Part shown: in pieces, positions 31,968-39,743 of the stretch
Layout: every line of letters starts with the position of its first letter
Numbering within the stretch: the stretch's first letter is position 1
Assembly: GCA_029560875.1 (NCBI GenBank)
Contig: JAKQKB010000169.1
Span: 1-39,743, forward strand
Direction of reading: 5' to 3'
From: Bacteroidota bacterium
Lineage (GTDB): Bacteria > Bacteroidota > Bacteroidia > Bacteroidales > Tenuifilaceae
DNA length: 39,743 nucleotides
Notes under the pieces: generated by a model
What the model was told of the DNA's origin: nothing
What the model saw: only the letters and a program-made list of their open reading frames with translations
The model's database searches: none
Translations under genes and position numbers: made by a program

Positions 31968-32410
31968 AGTTATTGAATTTAGGTTTTGGTTTTGACTCTG
32001 AGTATCGGAAAAAGATTAATCATTAGGGTTTATAATGATTTAGTTTCATACCAATATTTCTTTTGTTGCGATGCAAATATTCCATATCATTTCAAACAAA
32101 CGCTATTACTTGCATCGCATTTCAACGTATCCCTTTGTAATCCCCGAGTTAAAACTCGGGGCTATTGCTAGAGGCCTTACAGGGCAGGAATTTTAAAATT
32201 ACAAATTCATCATCAATGTCGTTTAGTTAAGGAGATTGCCTACGGCGAACTCACAAGTGAGATTCCGCATCAAGTGCGGAATGACAAGGAATGGTTTAAA
32301 CCCCACTACAGTCATTCCTGCGAAAGCAGGAATCTTAAACTTAATAATTTAAAGCCTTAACTAAACGACATTGAATTCATCATTCTAAATTCTACATTAT
32401 TCATTATAAA
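31968..32410. other. Intergenic region with hairpin and MITE
   Basis: A 443-bp gap between the SagB-type gene and the GNAT gene. It holds a perfect hairpin ccccgagtt-aa-aactcgggg (32142-32161), then the 160-bp MITE (32214-32373), and a low-complexity tail (32384-32405). No open reading frame of note is seen. Confidence 0.8.
32204..32383. mobile_element. 160-bp MITE with 19-bp inverted ends and 10-bp target duplication
   Basis: The 19-mer CAATGTCGTTTAGTTAAGG (32214-32232) is exactly repeated, inverted, as CCTTAACTAAACGACATTG at 32355-32373. Just outside both ends the 10-mer AATTCATCAT occurs in direct repeat (32204-32213 and 32374-32383), as expected for a target-site duplication. Inside are two hairpins: attccgca/tgcggaat (32262-32282) and attcctgc/gcaggaat (32314-32333), each attached to a GTCATTCC-like word. 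No transposase is present, so it is a non-autonomous element. The repeat lengths are read directly; that it moves is inferred. Confidence 0.85.
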
Positions 32411-32845
32411 TTACCCTATCGAACTCAAATCCCGAATAATGTAAACATCGTAATCGCCCAGAAAAGTAAAACCAAACTGTTTGTACAGATTGATTGCCGC
32501 TATGTTTGATTGGTGAACTTCCAACTTTACCTGATATCCTTTTTGCTTTACAAATTGCAACGATTCTTTAACCAATAATTTACCAATTCCTTTACGTTGA
32601 TAATCGGGATGTACACCAAAGTGGTGTAAATGAATTCTTCGTCCATCAAAGGTCATCCAACTTGTACCAATAACCCTATCATCAGCATTAACGGCAACAA
32701 GCATTTTACCACCCATCGATATGCTTTGCAGAATAATATCAAGATTATCGCCACGCTGAGGATTGCCAAGATTGGTTAGACTCCAAACCTCGCTTAATCC
32801 ATCAAAATCTTGAAGTTCAAAATCTCTTATGCTGGTTTCTTCCAT
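32411..32845 (-). CDS. GNAT-family N-acetyltransferase
   Basis: A 144-residue acetyl-CoA-dependent transferase. The acetyl-CoA pocket motif A is LHHFGVHPDYQRKGIGKLLVKESLQFV (72-98, with the Q/R-x-x-G-x-G/A signature QRKGIG). A further motif KLEVHQSNIAAINLYKQFGFTFLGDYDVYII completes the fold. Substrate class cannot be predicted. It stands 11 bp before the NfeD-protease gene on the same strand, whose transcript it probably follows. Confidence 0.88.
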   Translation of the reverse strand: MEETSIRDFELQDFDGLSEVWSLTNLGNPQRGDNLDIILQSISMGGKMLVAVNADDRVIGTSWMTFDGRRIHLHHFGVHPDYQRKGIGKLLVKESLQFVKQKGYQVKLEVHQSNIAAINLYKQFGFTFLGDYDVYIIRDLSSIG

Positions 32846-32856
32846 CGATTCTAGAA

Positions 32857-34272
32857 TTAATCAATTTTTACAACGTATAGCTGGCCTGCCTCGTCCTTAA
32901 CAACCTTAACTTTTTCGCCTTTCTCAATGTAACCGAACTCTGCCATCGCATCGAACCACTCATTGTCAATTTGCACTTTACCTGATGGGCGTAGTACGGT
33001 TATGGCAACACCTTCCATTCCAACCTTACTCTTTATGTGAAGGTCAACTCCAACAAATCCCTCCTTGCCCGATAGTTCAGAGTGCAATGCAAGGTTAGGA
33101 AACATAGATGATGTCAGAAGTTTTTTGCTTAGCAAAATTCCTCCTGTCAGTCCAAGGAATACCGAGGCAACAACAACACCAAATGGTTTAACAATGGCAA
33201 TTAGAGGGAATGAACCAGTACCCTTGAAAAGTTCATTATCAATCATGGCAAGGGTTAACCCTGCAACAATCAGAATTATTCCGCTAATTCCAGTTACACC
33301 AAATCCGGGAATGGCAAATATTTCAACCAGAACTAGAATTACACCTATAATAAATAGTAACAACTCCCAGTGCTCTGCCAAACCTTCCAAGTAATGTGGT
33401 GCAAAATACAATACTGCTGCAAGCACAGCCAATCCTAGAGGAAATCCAATTCCTGGCGATTGAAGTTCAAAGTAAATACCCCCAACTATTGCCATTATAA
33501 GCAATCCCGAAACAATTGGATTTGTTAAGAATCCGATAAGTTTATCGAGTAACGATGGACTGAACTCTGCCAATTTGTACTCTGTTACTCCTGCTTGTTT
33601 TAGCAAGTCATCAACCGTTTCGGCTTTTCCTTCGCAGTAACCATGCTTAATTGCTTCATCGGCAGTAAATGTTAAAACTTTTCCGGTATCAATTATACCT
33701 TCTATATATATGGAAGGGTCAACCATTGCCTCTGCAATATGTGGATCGCGACGCCATTTGAGAATTGTATCTTTTCCTACAACAATTGTATCCTGACCTT
33801 TTGCCTCAGCAGTTGCACGCATTGTACTTCGCATAAACGACTGAAACTTATCGGGCACAACATTTCCTGATTGGTCAACCACGGTAGCAGCACCAATACT
33901 TCCACCCTTACGCATATAGATGCTATCGCAAGCAATGGAAATCAACGCACCTGCCGATGCAGCCTGATTATCAATAAAAACCCATACTGGAATTTTGCTA
34001 TTTAAAATCTTAGTACGAATTGAATCGGCCATATCAACCATACCGCCATAGGTATTCATATGAATTAGGATGATATCAGCATTTTGCCTATTCGCCTCAT
34101 CAAAACCAACCTTAACCTGTCGCCAAGCAGCAGGCATAATACTTTCCTTAATGTTGATTTTATAAACCAACTTGGAACTACTATCGGTCTGTGCGCTAGA
34201 AGTCAATTCCAATGACAGCAACAATACAATAACTGCAATAAACTTGAGACTACTTATTCTTGAAATATTCAT
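32857..34272 (-). CDS. NfeD-family membrane serine protease (ClpP/1510-N type)
   Basis: From the ATG at 34272 it has 471 residues. A longer frame reaches 34341, but those 23 extra residues come from low-complexity intergenic sequence, so the later start is preferred. A signal anchor (8-27) is followed by a ClpP-like domain with the catalytic Ser106 in DNQAASAGALISIACDS and the G-rich HMNTYGGMVDMADSI region. A hydrophobic part (about 265-420) holds 4-5 helices. An OB-fold NfeD domain ends the protein (SGKEGFVGVDLHIKSKVGMEGVA, VQIDNEWFDAMAEFGYIEKGEKV). Members act in membrane quality control with stomatin partners; no stomatin is seen nearby. Confidence 0.9.
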   Translation of the reverse strand: MNISRISSLKFIAVIVLLLSLELTSSAQTDSSSKLVYKINIKESIMPAAWRQVKVGFDEANRQNADIILIHMNTYGGMVDMADSIRTKILNSKIPVWVFIDNQAASAGALISIACDSIYMRKGGSIGAATVVDQSGNVVPDKFQSFMRSTMRATAEAKGQDTIVVGKDTILKWRRDPHIAEAMVDPSIYIEGIIDTGKVLTFTADEAIKHGYCEGKAETVDDLLKQAGVTEYKLAEFSPSLLDKLIGFLTNPIVSGLLIMAIVGGIYFELQSPGIGFPLGLAVLAAVLYFAPHYLEGLAEHWELLLFIIGVILVLVEIFAIPGFGVTGISGIILIVAGLTLAMIDNELFKGTGSFPLIAIVKPFGVVVASVFLGLTGGILLSKKLLTSSMFPNLALHSELSGKEGFVGVDLHIKSKVGMEGVAITVLRPSGKVQIDNEWFDAMAEFGYIEKGEKVKVVKDEAGQLYVVKID

Positions 34273-34310
34273 CGTATATTTTTTTATCCTGTTTATAAGG
34301 TCTTTACATT

Positions 34311-34345
34311 CTACATTCTTCTTCCATCTTCCAACTTCCAACTTC
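34311..34345. repeat. Low-complexity tract between CorA and NfeD genes
   Basis: A purine-rich run on the minus strand, made of repeated gttggaa and tagaatgta words, fills the whole gap between the CorA and protease genes. It appears to be slowly drifting word-repeat DNA of the same sort as at 29703-29789. Confidence 0.6.
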
Positions 34346-35296
34346 TTAAAGCCACTTCCTCTTCTTAAATATAAATAGCGTTGTCAAAGATGATAAAAGC
34401 ATTAAAACCAAGGCAAAAGGATAGCCAAACTTCCAATTAAGTTCAGGGAATAGTGTAAAGTTCATTCCGTAAACCGAAGCAATAAGAGTGGGTGGCATAA
34501 ACACCACAGAAACCACCGTAAATATCTTAATAATCTTGTTCTGTTCAATATTGATAAGACCCAAGAACGTGTTCTGCAAATACTCCAAACGTTCAAAGCT
34601 AAAGTCGGTATGGTTAATAAGCGAACCTATGTCGCGAGTCATTATGTTTAACTTGGGATATGTATCGTTTGGAAAACGCTCGCTTTTAAGTATTCCGCTT
34701 ACCACACGTTGCTTATCCATAAAATTCTCACGGATTAGCATTGTATTCTCCTGAAGTTTACTAATCTCTAGGATTAACTCTTCATCCAACTCCTCAGCAA
34801 TTCTCAGTCTCTTAGTTAAGGTAGCAATTTCTTTTGCCAACGCCTCCACCATATCGGCATCCAAATCGATACGAGTCTCCAGAAGTGCAATAAGCGTATG
34901 ATAGCCTGTTGGGTATGCCTTATGGTTGGAATAAACCTTGCGAATGGTATCTGAGAAAGCCTTTAAATCTAATGTTCGCAGCGAAATAAGAATACCATCT
35001 TTAAGCGTAAACGACACAGGTTCAGTTATATATATATTATCCCTATTGATAAGAAAGTTTGAGTTGGCGATAATCAAATTTTCGGTCTCAAAATACCGCG
35101 ACGAACTCTCAATCTCCTCCACCTGCTGACGAGTTTGAAGGTTTATATTGAAAAAAATCTCTACTGCTTCCCGTTCATCGTCCGTTGGATTAGCTAAGTC
35201 AATCCAGAGTAAATCCTCATAGTCGATTTCTGGCAAGCGCTCAGCATCAATCTCGTGAACAATTTTATTGAAAGCCTTGTAGAAGATTGCAATCAT
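34346..35296 (-). CDS. corA: CorA-family magnesium/cobalt channel
   Basis: A 316-residue pentameric divalent metal channel. The acidic N-terminal cytoplasmic domain (1-230) ends in a long helix. The GMN filter signature is at 277-279 (YGMNF), between two membrane helices (about 255-276 and 293-311), and the C-terminus is the basic KKRKWL that anchors the last helix. IRENFMDKQRVVSGILKSE and DFSFERLEYLQNTFLGLINIEQN are typical CorA stretches. Mg2+ uptake is the default function; cobalt, nickel or zinc transport is possible. 62 bases past the MqnA stop region... no: it follows MqnA on the same strand by 27 bp and may be co-transcribed. Confidence 0.92.
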   Translation of the reverse strand: MIAIFYKAFNKIVHEIDAERLPEIDYEDLLWIDLANPTDDEREAVEIFFNINLQTRQQVEEIESSSRYFETENLIIANSNFLINRDNIYITEPVSFTLKDGILISLRTLDLKAFSDTIRKVYSNHKAYPTGYHTLIALLETRIDLDADMVEALAKEIATLTKRLRIAEELDEELILEISKLQENTMLIRENFMDKQRVVSGILKSERFPNDTYPKLNIMTRDIGSLINHTDFSFERLEYLQNTFLGLINIEQNKIIKIFTVVSVVFMPPTLIASVYGMNFTLFPELNWKFGYPFALVLMLLSSLTTLFIFKKRKWL

Positions 35297-35323
35297 AGGC
35301 AGAAAAGTATTATAAAGTTATCA

Positions 35324-36088
35324 CTATAAATTTACCTCTTTAACTTGATTCAAGAACATCTCAATGGCCTTTTTCTTGCTATCATCCAAATTGTAGGAGA
35401 TATTCTTGTTCAAGTAGTCAATAGCCTCTGCCCTATCTATATATTTAAGGTTAAAGTTATCGACCGATAAAGGGATATTCTGTAAACCAAGACCAAGAGC
35501 ACCATTAAATGAATCAATAAAATCATTATCCAAAGGCTTAACCGAAGCCCAAACCGCAAAAACAAAAGGCAGTCCAGTAAACTTGAACCACTCCTCTGCC
35601 AAATCGTAGCAGTACTTATAGTGCTTTTCGGAATTAAAAACCCTATCGCCAATAATAACAAGGCCTTCGTGCGGTTCTAGTCCATTAGCATCCTGCGATG
35701 GGGTAAAGGGCATCCACTCTGGCGAAATTTTCCAATAATTCTTACTTAGAATCTTTACCAAGTTCACAGAGGCTCTGGATTGGTAATCGAGATATATCCT
35801 TTCGATTTTTTCCAAGGGAGAGTTACTAAATAGAGCAACAGTCCGTACGGCACCAACAGCACCAATACAATAGTTGGATATAATCTCGTACTTTGGAAGC
35901 GACAACAATGCTGCAACAGGAATAATTCCTATGTCAGACTCATTTTGCTGTAATTTACGTGCACACTCGGAGGGATAATCGAAAGCAATATCGATATTTT
36001 GTAAAATATCAGAATGCTGCAAGCCGTAAACAAACGGTGCAGTGTTTAAATACGAAATAGCCGATACTCTTATTTTGCGGGTCATCAT
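35324..36088 (-). CDS. mqnA: Chorismate dehydratase MqnA (futalosine menaquinone pathway)
   Basis: A 254-residue periplasmic-binding-fold enzyme that dehydrates chorismate to 3-enolpyruvyl-benzoate, the first step of the futalosine route to menaquinone. Signature strings are VSAISYLNTAPFVYGL (8-23), YPSECARKLQQNESDIGIIPVAALL (38-62), AVGAVRTVALFSNSP (76-90, anion pocket) and YLDYQSRASVNLVKIL (98-113). Other futalosine genes (mqnB, C, D) are outside the window. The start could be Met1 or Met2. It is the upstream gene of CorA. It implies that the host uses menaquinone, so it respires at least in part. Confidence 0.92.
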   Translation of the reverse strand: MMTRKIRVSAISYLNTAPFVYGLQHSDILQNIDIAFDYPSECARKLQQNESDIGIIPVAALLSLPKYEIISNYCIGAVGAVRTVALFSNSPLEKIERIYLDYQSRASVNLVKILSKNYWKISPEWMPFTPSQDANGLEPHEGLVIIGDRVFNSEKHYKYCYDLAEEWFKFTGLPFVFAVWASVKPLDNDFIDSFNGALGLGLQNIPLSVDNFNLKYIDRAEAIDYLNKNISYNLDDSKKKAIEMFLNQVKEVNL

Positions 36089-36262
36089 CCATATAGGTTA
36101 ATCAACCTTTGATTATGCTACGAAGTTAGTAATTTCATCGCAAATACAATATTCTTTTAAACCATAACAACACAATTTCCAAAAAACTGTTAAACCTATC
36201 TCAAAAAAAATGTCTAAATTTTAGATAGTTAAAAACTTAAATTTAACCTAAACCTAAATAAA

Positions 36263-39200
36263 ATGGAAATAACCAAAACCTACGCTAAGGTTAGCATCAT
36301 ATTTATGCTAACTATAATGCTACTTTCGCCTATGCTCACGCTGGGACAAAAGAAAGAAGCAAAAAAGGACTCCAAAAAGGTTGAAATAAAGGACTCCTTG
36401 GTAAAAAGCAGCCTAGTTTCTGGATTAAAATTCAGAGGAATCGGGCCTGCATTTACATCCGGACGTATTTCTGATTTTGCAGTCAATCCCAAAAATCACT
36501 CCGAATTTTATGTAGCCGTTTCAAGCGGACATATCTGGAAAACAACAAACAAAGGGATAACCTTTGAGCCTATTTTTGATAATTATGGAGCCTACTCCAT
36601 TGGCTGCTTGGCAATGGACCCAAATAATTCAAATATAATTTGGGCTGGAACTGGCGAGAATAATCACCAACGTGCACTTGGCTACGGAAATGGGGTTTAC
36701 AAATCCATCAACGGCGGAAAATCCTGGGAGAATATGGGTTTGAAGGAAAGTCGACAAATAGGTATGATTCTGATTGACCCAAGAAATTCTAATGTAGTGT
36801 ATGTTGCTGCCGAAGGCTCTGCATGGGGTCCTGGTGGAGATAGAGGTTTATACAAAACCACCGATGGCGGTAAAAAATGGGAGAAAATTCTTAACATCAG
36901 CGAAAATACTGGTATCAACAATATTATTTGCGACCCACGCAATCCCGATATTCTTTATGCCACATCGGAACAAAGACGTAGGCATGTTTTTACAAAGATT
37001 GGAGGTGGACCAGAGTCTGCAATTCATAAGTCCGAAGATGGTGGTAAAACTTGGCGTAAACTAACGGATGGTCTTCCTTCAGAGGACATGGGCGGTATTG
37101 GAATAGCAATTTCACCTCAAAACCCCGATGTGATTTACGCAATTATTGAAGCAGCAAACGATGCCAGCGGATTTTATCGTTCTGTGAATAGAGGTGAATC
37201 GTGGCAAAAGATGAGCGACCATGCATCGAGCGGACAATACTACAATGAAATATACTGCGACCCTGTACAATTCGATAAGGTTTATTCTGTTGAAACCTTC
37301 TCCTTTGTTACTGTTGATGGAGGCAAAAATTGGTCTGCCATAAGCAATAATGATAGACACGTTGACGACCACGCCCTTTGGATTGACCCTAACGATAACA
37401 AGCACGTAATGATTGGTGGAGATGGAGGTGTTTATATCACATATAATATTGACCAAGGCGAATGGTACCAAGTGTCTAATCTACCTGTAACACAATTCTA
37501 CCGAGTAACTACCGATAATGAAGAGCCATTCTACAATGTTTACGGAGGAACACAGGATAATAACTCACTTGGAGGCCCATCCCAAAATGTATCGAGCGGA
37601 GGTGTTACCAGTGGCGAATGGATTGTAACTGTTGGTGGCGATGGTTTCTGGTCAAGAGTTGACCCTACAAACCCTGATATAGTTTACTCGGAGTGGCAGT
37701 ATGGAAATTTAGTTCGATACGATAAGAAAACTGGCGAAACAATCTACATCAAGCCTCAACCCCGTAAAGGCGAAAAAACTTACCGCTGGAACTGGGACTC
37801 ACCGCTTATCATCAGCCCTCACTCTCCTACCCGACTATACTTTGCAGCCAACAAACTTTTCCGTAGCGACGACCGTGGTAATACATGGCAGGTTATTTCT
37901 GAGGACTTAACGGCACAAATAGACCGTAACACTTGGCCTGTAATGGGTAAGTTCTGGAGTATTGATGCTGTTGCTAAGGATGTTTCCACATCGTTATTCG
38001 GAACAATTGTTTCGTTGGATGAATCGCCTGTTAAGGAAAATTTGATTTATGTAGGTACCGACGATGGCTTAATTCAAATTACCGAAGATGCTGGCAAAAC
38101 ATGGAGAAAAGTATCAAACTTCCCAGGTGTACCGGAATACAGCTATGTAAGCGATATCTTTGCATCACGCTTCGATGAGAATGTAGTTTTTGCATCGCTC
38201 CGCAACCTTAAACGCGACGATTTTAAACCATACATACTTAAGAGTAGCGATAAAGGGAAAACATGGACTTCAATATCTGCAAATCTTCCAGAGAATGGTT
38301 CTGTTCATACCATTGAGCAAGACTTCGTGAAACCTGACCTATTATTTGTTGGAACTGAGTTTGGAGCATTCTTCTCCATTAACGGTGGACAAAGCTGGGT
38401 TGAGTTCAAATCGGGCTTACCCTCCGTAGCTGTTTACGATATGGAAATTCAGAAACGCGAATGCGATTTAGTTCTAGCAACATTTGGACGAGGTTTTTAC
38501 ATTCTCGACAACTACGCCCCACTCCGCGAACTAACTGGCGACCTTCCAAACAGCGAGAGTCATCTTTTTGCTGTAAAAGATGCGTTGCTCTACATTCAAA
38601 CAGGCAAAAAGTACGGTCAAGGTGCAACTTACTATACAGCACCAAACCCAGAATTCGGAGCAACCTTCACGCTTTACTTAAAGGATGTTCCCAAAACAAA
38701 AAAAGAAACTCGCCAAGAAGCAGAAAAGAAGTTATTTAAGGACAGCAAACCTATACCACAGCCCAGCCTTGCTGAACTTGAAGTAGAAAAAAATGAAGTT
38801 CCAGCCTATCTACTTGTAACTATTCGTGACAATGATGGTTCTGTTATTAGAACAATGACTCAGAAACCTTCAAAAGGAATTCAACGTTTTAACTGGGATT
38901 TGTGCTACGATAATACCAGAATTCAAAAATCAGACAAATTCGACCCATTTGCTAAAAGGAATGGGAACGTTTATGTGCTTCCTGGAACATATTCAGTTGA
39001 AATTGCTATGGTACATAATAGTAATGTTAAAATACTTGCAAAACCAGAAAAATTCAACGTTAAAGCACTTAACAACAACACTATTCCTGTTCAAAACCGC
39101 GAAAAAATGGTTGCTTTCCACAAAGAAATCTCTAACCTTTCGAAAGCAATGGTTGGGGCAATGCAACTGAACAACGATTTACGGAAAGAGGTTGTTGCAA

Positions 39201-39571
39201 TGAAGCAAACAGCCCTAGCATTACCTGCTGCTCACGATAAATTGCTTCCAATGCTGAATGATATTCAGAAGGAACTGAATGAAATTGATTTAGTATTCAA
39301 TGGATATGAGCCAAAGGCAAGTTCCGAAGAACTTCCACCACTGGATGTTCCTCTTTACAATAGGTTAAGCGACCTTATTGAAACTCAAATAAACAGCACT
39401 GCCGATATAACTGGCACATCAACTATGCTATTCAATATACTTAAAGAGGAATTCCCTCCAGTATTAGAACGCATTAGAAAAGTAGCCGAGGTAAAAATTA
39501 TTGAAGCCCGTAAAATGATGGATGACAAAAATGCACCGTATACTTATGGCAGAGTGCCTGTGTGGAAATAA
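36263..39571 (+). CDS. Exported BNR/sortilin-type beta-propeller protein
   Basis: A 1102-residue exported protein with a signal peptide (about 1-29, ending LTLGQ). Many BNR/Asp-box-like repeats (S-x-D-x-G-x-T-W type) occur at about 85-760: e.g. SINGGKSWENMG, TTDGGKKWEKI, SEDGGKTWRKL, SVNRGESWQKM, TVDGGKNWSAI, SDDRGNTWQVI, TEDAGKTWRKV, SSDKGKTWTSI and SINGGQSWVEF. They build ten-bladed Sortilin/VPS10-like or paired propellers. A linker and a C-terminal helical region (about 850-1102) follow. It looks like a periplasmic or surface glycan- or protein-binding protein; glycosidase activity is not certain. No T9SS sorting domain was recognised at the C-terminus. Confidence 0.88.
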   Translation: MEITKTYAKVSIIFMLTIMLLSPMLTLGQKKEAKKDSKKVEIKDSLVKSSLVSGLKFRGIGPAFTSGRISDFAVNPKNHSEFYVAVSSGHIWKTTNKGITFEPIFDNYGAYSIGCLAMDPNNSNIIWAGTGENNHQRALGYGNGVYKSINGGKSWENMGLKESRQIGMILIDPRNSNVVYVAAEGSAWGPGGDRGLYKTTDGGKKWEKILNISENTGINNIICDPRNPDILYATSEQRRRHVFTKIGGGPESAIHKSEDGGKTWRKLTDGLPSEDMGGIGIAISPQNPDVIYAIIEAANDASGFYRSVNRGESWQKMSDHASSGQYYNEIYCDPVQFDKVYSVETFSFVTVDGGKNWSAISNNDRHVDDHALWIDPNDNKHVMIGGDGGVYITYNIDQGEWYQVSNLPVTQFYRVTTDNEEPFYNVYGGTQDNNSLGGPSQNVSSGGVTSGEWIVTVGGDGFWSRVDPTNPDIVYSEWQYGNLVRYDKKTGETIYIKPQPRKGEKTYRWNWDSPLIISPHSPTRLYFAANKLFRSDDRGNTWQVISEDLTAQIDRNTWPVMGKFWSIDAVAKDVSTSLFGTIVSLDESPVKENLIYVGTDDGLIQITEDAGKTWRKVSNFPGVPEYSYVSDIFASRFDENVVFASLRNLKRDDFKPYILKSSDKGKTWTSISANLPENGSVHTIEQDFVKPDLLFVGTEFGAFFSINGGQSWVEFKSGLPSVAVYDMEIQKRECDLVLATFGRGFYILDNYAPLRELTGDLPNSESHLFAVKDALLYIQTGKKYGQGATYYTAPNPEFGATFTLYLKDVPKTKKETRQEAEKKLFKDSKPIPQPSLAELEVEKNEVPAYLLVTIRDNDGSVIRTMTQKPSKGIQRFNWDLCYDNTRIQKSDKFDPFAKRNGNVYVLPGTYSVEIAMVHNSNVKILAKPEKFNVKALNNNTIPVQNREKMVAFHKEISNLSKAMVGAMQLNNDLRKEVVAMKQTALALPAAHDKLLPMLNDIQKELNEIDLVFNGYEPKASSEELPPLDVPLYNRLSDLIETQINSTADITGTSTMLFNILKEEFPPVLERIRKVAEVKIIEARKMMDDKNAPYTYGRVPVWK

Positions 39572-39607
39572 TCAGTAAAAACATTTAAAAACAAAGCCCT
39601 CGAAAAT

Positions 39608-39743
39608 TGAAGTGACCCCAAAAAGTTGGACGGATTAATATTAATTTATAATGGAATGGGTTCTGTATTTTACAGGGCTCATTCCTTTTAAGTTAGCCTT
39701 TATTCTATCGTTGTTATAATAATCAATATACTCTTTTACCTCC
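39608..39743 (-). mobile_element. IS3-family (IS150-like) insertion sequence, right end
   Basis: From 39608 rightward the sequence holds an IS3-like terminal repeat (tgaagtgaccccaaaaagttgg, read 39608-39629 in parts) and then the 3' end of its transposase gene. Terminal sequences with tgacccc-n-aaaagttgga are characteristic of IS3/IS150 relatives. The rest lies beyond the window, so the other end and the target duplication cannot be seen. Confidence 0.82.
39641..39743 (-). CDS. IS3-family transposase OrfB, C-terminal fragment
   Basis: The minus strand from the window edge reads EVKEYIDYYNNDRIKANLKG and then MSPVKYRTHSIIN before the stop at 39641-39643. This is the C-terminal end of the DDE integrase core of IS3-family OrfB (the 'YIxYYNxxRIxxxLKGxSPVxYR' block). 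The catalytic Asp and Glu residues would lie upstream, outside the window. Partial only because of the window edge. Confidence 0.88.
   Translation of the reverse strand, partial: EVKEYIDYYNNDRIKANLKGMSPVKYRTHSIIN

Noticed and set aside
34273..34341. Extended N-terminus of the NfeD-type protease (23 codons).
   Set aside because: The extra codons are low-complexity intergenic words and would hide the signal anchor; the ATG at 34272 gives a proper signal segment.
36196..36228. Inverted repeat ctatct/agatag with an inner tctaaa/tttaga upstream of the BNR protein.
   Set aside because: Short and AT-rich; expected by chance in such DNA. It could be an operator but nothing supports it.
1..39743. 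CRISPR array, tRNA or rRNA genes, prophage genes.
   Set aside because: No evenly spaced direct repeats, no cloverleaf or rRNA-like conserved sequence, and no phage structural or integrase gene was recognised.

Overview
The window is AT-rich and almost certainly from a member of the Bacteroidota, probably Bacteroidales-like. The supporting signs are a large TonB-dependent receptor with an N-terminal carboxypeptidase-D-like domain, a lipoprotein-anchored ABC binding protein, an M16 protease and a BNR-repeat exoprotein of the kinds common in that phylum, futalosine-pathway menaquinone synthesis (MqnA), and three promoter candidates with the Bacteroidota pattern TTG-N20-TAnnTTTG. Most of the window is ordinary chromosomal housekeeping. 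It is bounded on both sides by insertion sequences (IS200-like at about 80-656, IS3-like from about 39608 to the right edge), so the edges may reflect repeat-limited assembly as much as biology.

Layout. 1-86: internal fragment of a glutamine synthetase (minus). 80-656: IS200/IS605-type element. 636-1910: 5' part of a long-chain acyl-CoA ligase cut by that element. 2121-5447: glycosyltransferase, LpxL-like acyltransferase and inositol-phosphatase genes packed as an operon behind an HD hydrolase. 5494-8126: Na+/H+ antiporter and a divergent Gate-domain membrane protein. 8326-10831: a horizontally mobile-looking type II restriction-modification pair (Dcm-like C5-methylase and MvaI/BcnI-family nuclease). 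10908-13322: ABC importer operon (lipoprotein, permease, ATPase). 13377-14053: PIN-domain toxin/antitoxin with a 16-bp palindromic operator. 14287-16939: TM1266-family regulator translationally coupled to a TonB-dependent receptor. 17080-20031: nitroreductase, NAD(P)-binding protein, gamma-glutamyltransferase. 20160-25503: M16 peptidase and a divergent Cache-HAMP-GAF-PAS sensor. 25553-29709: 2-oxoglutarate dehydrogenase E2 and E1. 29787-31202: a conserved protein of unknown function. 31338-36088: SagB-type nitroreductase, a 160-bp MITE, GNAT, NfeD/ClpP protease, CorA, MqnA. 36263-39571: BNR/sortilin-type exoprotein.

How parts may work together. The TonB receptor, periplasm-facing lipoprotein, permease and ATPase could form a complete outer-to-inner membrane uptake route. 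Its regulator belongs to the TM1266 family, which is linked elsewhere to [FeFe]-hydrogenase loci, and the toxin-antitoxin pair sits between the two halves. That grouping is the best candidate for an undescribed system here. The other notable items are the MITE with perfect 19-bp inverted ends and a 10-bp target duplication, the IS200 junction joining two unrelated broken genes, the apparent methylation-sensitivity mismatch in the restriction-modification pair, and a cysteine-rich tail on 2-oxoglutarate dehydrogenase E1.
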